From assembly GCA_903911455.1 (NCBI GenBank), contig CAIWDQ010000572.1, positions 1-7,272 on the forward strand: a DNA stretch of 7,272 bases, written 5' to 3'. This stretch comes from an uncultured bacterium (lineage in GTDB: Bacteria; Bacteroidota; Bacteroidia; Bacteroidales; JACABE01). A program made the translations under genes and the position numbers. Positions within the stretch are counted from its first letter, which is position 1. Every line of letters begins with the position of its first letter. Shown piece after piece: positions 6,091 to 7,272 of this stretch. Under the pieces are notes generated by a model. The model saw only the letters and a list, made by a program, of their open reading frames with translations. It was not told where the DNA came from and ran no database searches.

Positions 6091-7259
6091 ATGAATCAAG
6101 GTAAATATGTTTTCTCTCAACTTATAGATTTTTACCCCAAAGGATGTTTGATAGAATTGTTGAAAAATATAATGGGAATAAATATGTAAGAACATTTACT
6201 TGTTGGAACCAAATGCTATGTATGATTTTCGGGCAACTTACTGCAAGAGATAGTCTGAGAGATTTAATGTTAAGTATCGAAGCACATAATGCTAAATACT
6301 ATCATTTAGGATTTGGAACAACGGTAACACGTCGTAATCTTGGTAAAGCTAATAGAAAAAGAGATTCAAAAATTGTTGAAGAGTTTGCATATATTTTAAT
6401 AGAACAAGCACGATATAGTTGTTATAAAGATGATTTTGAGATAAAAGTTGATGGGAATGTTTACGCATTTGATTCTACTACTATAGACCTTTGTTTAAGT
6501 GTTTTTTGGTGGGCTGAATTTAGGAAAAACAAAGGTGGTATTAAAGTCCATACATTGTATGATGTAAAAACGGCAATACCTTGTTTCATTTTGATTACAA
6601 GTGCAAGTGTACATGATGTAAATGTACTTGATAATCTTCAATACGAAGTTGGAAGTTTTTATATTTTAGACAGAGCTTATGTTGATTTTTTAAGATTACA
6701 CAATATTCATTTACAAAAAGCATTTTTTGTAACTAGAGCCAAAAGCAACTTCAAGTTCAAACGTATATACTCAAATGTTGTTGACAAAAGCACTGGAATT
6801 TTATGTGATCAAATAGGCAAATTAGAAATAGTTAAATCAAAGAAGGATTATCCCAACAAACTTCGTCGTATCAAGTATCATGACAAAGAATTAGATAGAG
6901 ATTTTATTTTTATAACGAACAACATGGATTTAAAAGCAATAGAAATAGCCCTTTTATATAAGAATCGTTGGAAAGTAGAACTCTTTTTTAAATGGATAAA
7001 GCAGCATTTAAAAGTTAAATCCTTTTGGGGTACTAATATGAATGCAGTAAAAACTCAAGTTTATTGTGCAGTCATTACATATTGTCTTGTGGCAATTATT
7101 GGGAATAAACTAAAAATTGATAGGTCAATCTACGAAATTCTACAAATTCTTAGTATTTCTCTACTGGATAAAACACCATTAAATGAAATACTTACTAAAT
7201 ATGATTGCAAAAACAACAAAGAGTCCAATTGTAATCAATTAGAAATTAAGTGGATTTAA
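6091..7259 (+). pseudogene. IS4-family DDE transposase with a one-base frameshift near its N-terminus
   Basis: The frame from ATG 6091 starts MNQGKYVFSQLIDF, as in DUF4372-type IS4 transposases, but after residue 14 it leaves the family pattern and stops at 6187-6189. The remaining 371 residues are open from ATG 6144 in the -1 frame. Adding one T to the five-T run at 6129-6133 would join them as MNQGKYVFSQLIDFLPQR followed by MFDRIVEKY, giving 389 residues and restoring the expected FLP. Numbering from 6144, the RNase-H-like catalytic residues are all present: D110 in AFDSTTIDL, D176 in YILDRAYVDF, and E279 in the YREK motif (Y272, R275, E279, K286). The protein would cut and join the IS ends. 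With the 18 N-terminal residues lost it may be inactive; translation from 6144 or frameshifting at the C-run 6135-6138 could still yield protein. A sequencing error in the homopolymer is also possible. The stop codon touches the right inverted repeat. Confidence 0.8.
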
Positions 7260-7272
7260 GTGCCCAGTAGTG
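7259..7272 (-). repeat. Right terminal inverted repeat of the IS
   Basis: Read on the minus strand this is CACTACTGGGCACT, the partner of the left end. The transposase stop codon (7257-7259) overlaps its inner base. Its outer tip coincides with the last base of the window, so flanking DNA and any target-site duplication are not visible. Confidence 0.85.

Larger units (their letters stand above)
5962..7272 (+). mobile_element. IS4-family insertion sequence, about 1.31 kb, complete to both inverted repeats
   Basis: The element is bounded by 14-bp inverted repeats matching at 12 positions (CACTAGTGGGTACT on the left; CACTACTGGGCACT when the right end is reverse complemented). Inside are a 129-bp leader with a hairpin and a promoter, and one DDE transposase gene that ends inside the right repeat. 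The size, the YREK motif and the DUF4372-like N-terminus fit the IS4 family as found in Bacteroidetes. It inserted into a tyrosine recombinase gene. A target duplication cannot be tested because the window ends at the right tip. Confidence 0.85.

Overview
The window looks like a low-GC chromosome segment from a Bacteroidetes (Bacteroidota) bacterium. The evidence is the AT-rich composition, the lack of purine-rich ribosome binding sites, and upstream signals of the Bacteroidetes type (-33 TTG/TTTG, -7 TAnnTTTG) before three genes. The protein families point the same way: a GT-C glycosyltransferase with an exported C-terminal domain, a YiiX-like exported amidase with the GEPGxNPG tail, and a DUF4372-type IS4 transposase. 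Genus cannot be told from the sequence.

Layout. 1-963 (minus): two tandem paralogous genes for small exported proteins with four conserved cysteines; the left copy lacks only the end of its stop codon at the window edge. 1053-1364 (minus): a MTH1187/YkoF-type thiamine-binding protein with its own promoter. 1467-3293 (minus): a multi-pass GT-C-like glycosyltransferase whose start is fixed by a promoter lying just upstream. 3444-4478 (plus): mtnA, methylthioribose-1-phosphate isomerase, divergent from the glycosyltransferase. 4489-4565: four copies of a 9-bp CCTGWCAGG motif forming two hairpins; the loop of the second holds the start codon of the next gene. 4549-5274 (plus): exported permuted NlpC/P60-like cysteine hydrolase. 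5317-5964 (minus): C-terminal part of a degenerate tyrosine recombinase, cut off by an insertion sequence. 5962-7272 (plus): a roughly 1.3-kb IS4-family element with 14-bp terminal inverted repeats, a good promoter, and a transposase with a one-base frameshift near its start. The window stops exactly at the tip of this element.

The genes do not form one pathway. The left part is housekeeping and envelope genes (salvage of methylthioadenosine, thiamine binding, surface glycosylation, an exported hydrolase). The right part is mobile-DNA wreckage. I do not see a convincing new multi-gene system. The most unusual items are the hairpin repeat that carries a start codon, the paralogous cysteine-rich secreted pair, and the IS-truncated recombinase that had already lost catalytic residues.
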